The notes below the pieces were generated by a model that worked only from the letters and a program-made list of their open reading frames with translations, searched no databases and was not told the DNA's origin. DNA of 64,000 nucleotides. It comes from CBDDKW01 sp965230425 (GTDB lineage: Bacteria > Pseudomonadota > Gammaproteobacteria > UBA1113). Made by a program: the position numbers and the translations under genes. The stretch is from assembly GCA_965230425.1 (NCBI GenBank), contig CBDDKW010000003.1:124001-188000 (forward strand), in the 5' to 3' direction. Shown here in pieces: positions 62,612 through 64,000 of the stretch; position 1 is the first letter of the stretch; each line of letters opens with the position of its first letter.

Positions 62612-63761
62612 TAGGTTGTAACGCCATAATGACGCCATCGTGAGTTTCCACAATGACTTTATTATTTAATACGACTGGGTTTGCAATGGTACCTGATGCG
62701 TCTGCTACTTCACGAGCGACAAAACGACCATCACTTTGATCCATCCAATGTATAAAGCCTTCTTCATCCGCCACTACCACATAGTTGTCAATTAATGCTG
62801 GACCTGTCAAACGGCGTTTTTTTAATTTATTCAAGCGCCAAATCACATTTCCCGTTTTTGGTTCGAAAGCCCAGAGATAACCATCAGCGTCACTGATATA
62901 TAAGGCTTTATCATTAATAGCCATACCACCATAGGCTGATAATTTATGCCGCCAAATTAATTTACTGGTGCTTAAATCAATAGCTGAAATATTACCCTGG
63001 AAGCTAGCAACATAAACAATATCATCTTTCACAATAGGGGTGATATCGATATCCACCATCCGGTCAAGCTCGGCAAACCCGCTGGGCTCAGCTACTTCGC
63101 GTTCCCAAATTAATTTGCCTGTGTTTAATCGAATCACCGCTAAATGTGCATCGGCAAAGCCAACAATAACCGCGCCATGGGCAACAACAGGCGCACTACT
63201 ACCACGTAAAATTAAACGGGGTGTGTTGCCATCATATTGCCATTTTTGTTTTCCGGTTTTAGCATCTAAGGCAACTAAATCACTATCAATAGTTTTAACG
63301 AGGACTAGGTTATCTGCATATACTGGATTAGCTAGCACTTGGTTTGGTACATCTGCATGCCATTTTTCTTTACCGGTTTTTTCATCTAAGGCATAGACTC
63401 GACCTTCACTAGTGCCCACATAGACTTGGCCATCGCCAATGCCTGGTCCACTGGAAATATGCTGTTTTTTCAAGCGGTGGTGCCAAAGGGTTTTACCATT
63501 ATCACCATCTATTGCATAAATATTACCAGCGCGGTTAACCGCGTAAAGGTGACCGGCATCGGTAGCGGGGGTTAAATTTAAATAATCTTGGTCAGCCCCC
63601 ATACCCACTCGGGTATCCCAAACATTATCGACTTTTAAAGTTTGTTGGAATGTGGTTAATCGTGGCGGAGCATCTTTAGAACGTGTTAAGCCCATAAACT
63701 CACAGCCGGTTAAATTGACTGTTGCAATGACTATGCAAAGAATGAAGACTAATCGCTTCAT
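62604..63761 (-). CDS. bamB: Outer-membrane assembly lipoprotein BamB
   Basis: 385 residues. A lipoprotein signal ends in the lipobox LTGC, with Cys20 as the lipidation site. An eight-bladed propeller follows, with PQQ-like repeats such as LYAVNRAGNIYAIDGDNGKT, KTGKEKWHADVP and DAKTGKQKWQYDG. It is a periplasmic accessory subunit of the BAM complex that inserts outer-membrane proteins. Its ATG overlaps the upstream gene by 4 nt and its end overlaps der. Confidence 0.97.
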   Translation of the reverse strand: MKRLVFILCIVIATVNLTGCEFMGLTRSKDAPPRLTTFQQTLKVDNVWDTRVGMGADQDYLNLTPATDAGHLYAVNRAGNIYAIDGDNGKTLWHHRLKKQHISSGPGIGDGQVYVGTSEGRVYALDEKTGKEKWHADVPNQVLANPVYADNLVLVKTIDSDLVALDAKTGKQKWQYDGNTPRLILRGSSAPVVAHGAVIVGFADAHLAVIRLNTGKLIWEREVAEPSGFAELDRMVDIDITPIVKDDIVYVASFQGNISAIDLSTSKLIWRHKLSAYGGMAINDKALYISDADGYLWAFEPKTGNVIWRLNKLKKRRLTGPALIDNYVVVADEEGFIHWMDQSDGRFVAREVADASGTIANPVVLNNKVIVETHDGVIMALQPNV

Positions 63762-64000
63762 GCAGCACCCCCTGTTGATTTAGAATTATTGATGGTGTTG
63801 AGCTTCATTTGTAACACTGACTGCAACATAGCTGAATCGTTGGCCGCTGCCATGGCAGTTTGGTAGGCAGCGCGGGCTTGGTCCACTTGACCCATTTCTA
63901 ATAATATATCGCCTTTGACTTGATCGACTAAGGCTAAATAACTTTTGTCATTCACAGTATTTAATAAATCCAATGCTTGCTGAGGCTGTTGTTGTTGGTC
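63758..64000 (-). CDS. YfgM-like TPR protein, C-terminal part only
   Basis: The frame is open to the right edge, so only the last 80 residues are seen. They show a TPR pattern (YLALVDQVKGDILLEMGQVD, then QARAAYQTAM) preceded by a Gln-rich stretch. YfgM is a periplasm-facing inner-membrane protein associated with the SecYEG/BAM area, and its gene commonly precedes bamB. Identification rests on position and the TPR pattern. Confidence 0.7.
   Translation of the reverse strand, partial: DQQQQPQQALDLLNTVNDKSYLALVDQVKGDILLEMGQVDQARAAYQTAMAAANDSAMLQSVLQMKLNTINNSKSTGGAA

Overview
The window reads as a chromosomal segment of a gammaproteobacterium with moderately low GC. Gene order and protein sequences fit that class: yfgM-bamB-der, rpsP-rimM-trmD-rplS next to ffh, guaB-guaA, phhA-phhB, and pilV-pilW-pilX minor pilins. 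Giant ankyrin-containing proteins and many dispersed palindromic repeats suggest a host-associated lineage of the Legionella/Coxiella/Berkiella type. That placement is inference only; no rRNA, tRNA, transposase or secretion-system gene is visible.

Layout. 1-2538: a large ankyrin protein running off the left edge. 2.8-3.2 kb: an orphan XRE regulator with a candidate operator. 3.2-4.8 kb: three minor pilins. 5.2-6.5 kb: phenylalanine hydroxylase and pterin dehydratase. 6.5-12.9 kb, minus strand: lapB-lapC (type I secretion) followed almost without gap by the two subunits of a 2-oxoacid:ferredoxin oxidoreductase. 13.2-20.8 kb, plus strand: an RTX surface protein, a TolC-like outer-membrane protein, an alkyltransferase, then lapG and lapD. 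Together this is a complete Lap-type system in which c-di-GMP, sensed by LapD, should control release of a surface protein by the protease LapG. 21-42.4 kb is mostly housekeeping: CNNM/CorC transporter, ffh, the S16-L19 operon, a second alkyltransferase, purL, cinA, tadA, guaA, guaB, an M23 peptidase, a thioredoxin-like protein and xseA. An AlbA_2 (Schlafen-like) protein and a 29-unit 10-bp tandem repeat are inserted between guaA and tadA.

42.7-61.0 kb is the accessory core: three consecutive genes for giant proteins of 1808, 2170 and 1888 residues. By eye they are distant paralogues. They share a helical N-terminal block, a central helical block, an ankyrin region, a short motif of the form ATLxRxNKxPIxY and one C-terminal Sel1/TPR-like repeat. 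I recognise no named family. After them come der, bamB and the end of a YfgM-like gene.

The most unusual non-coding signal is a set of intergenic palindromes at about 13.0, 23.3, 42.5 and 48.5 kb, with a fragment at 2.6 kb. They keep a conserved core, while the long stem arms around the core differ from place to place yet remain self-complementary. At 23.15-23.49 kb one family is inserted inside the other, giving four nested stems.
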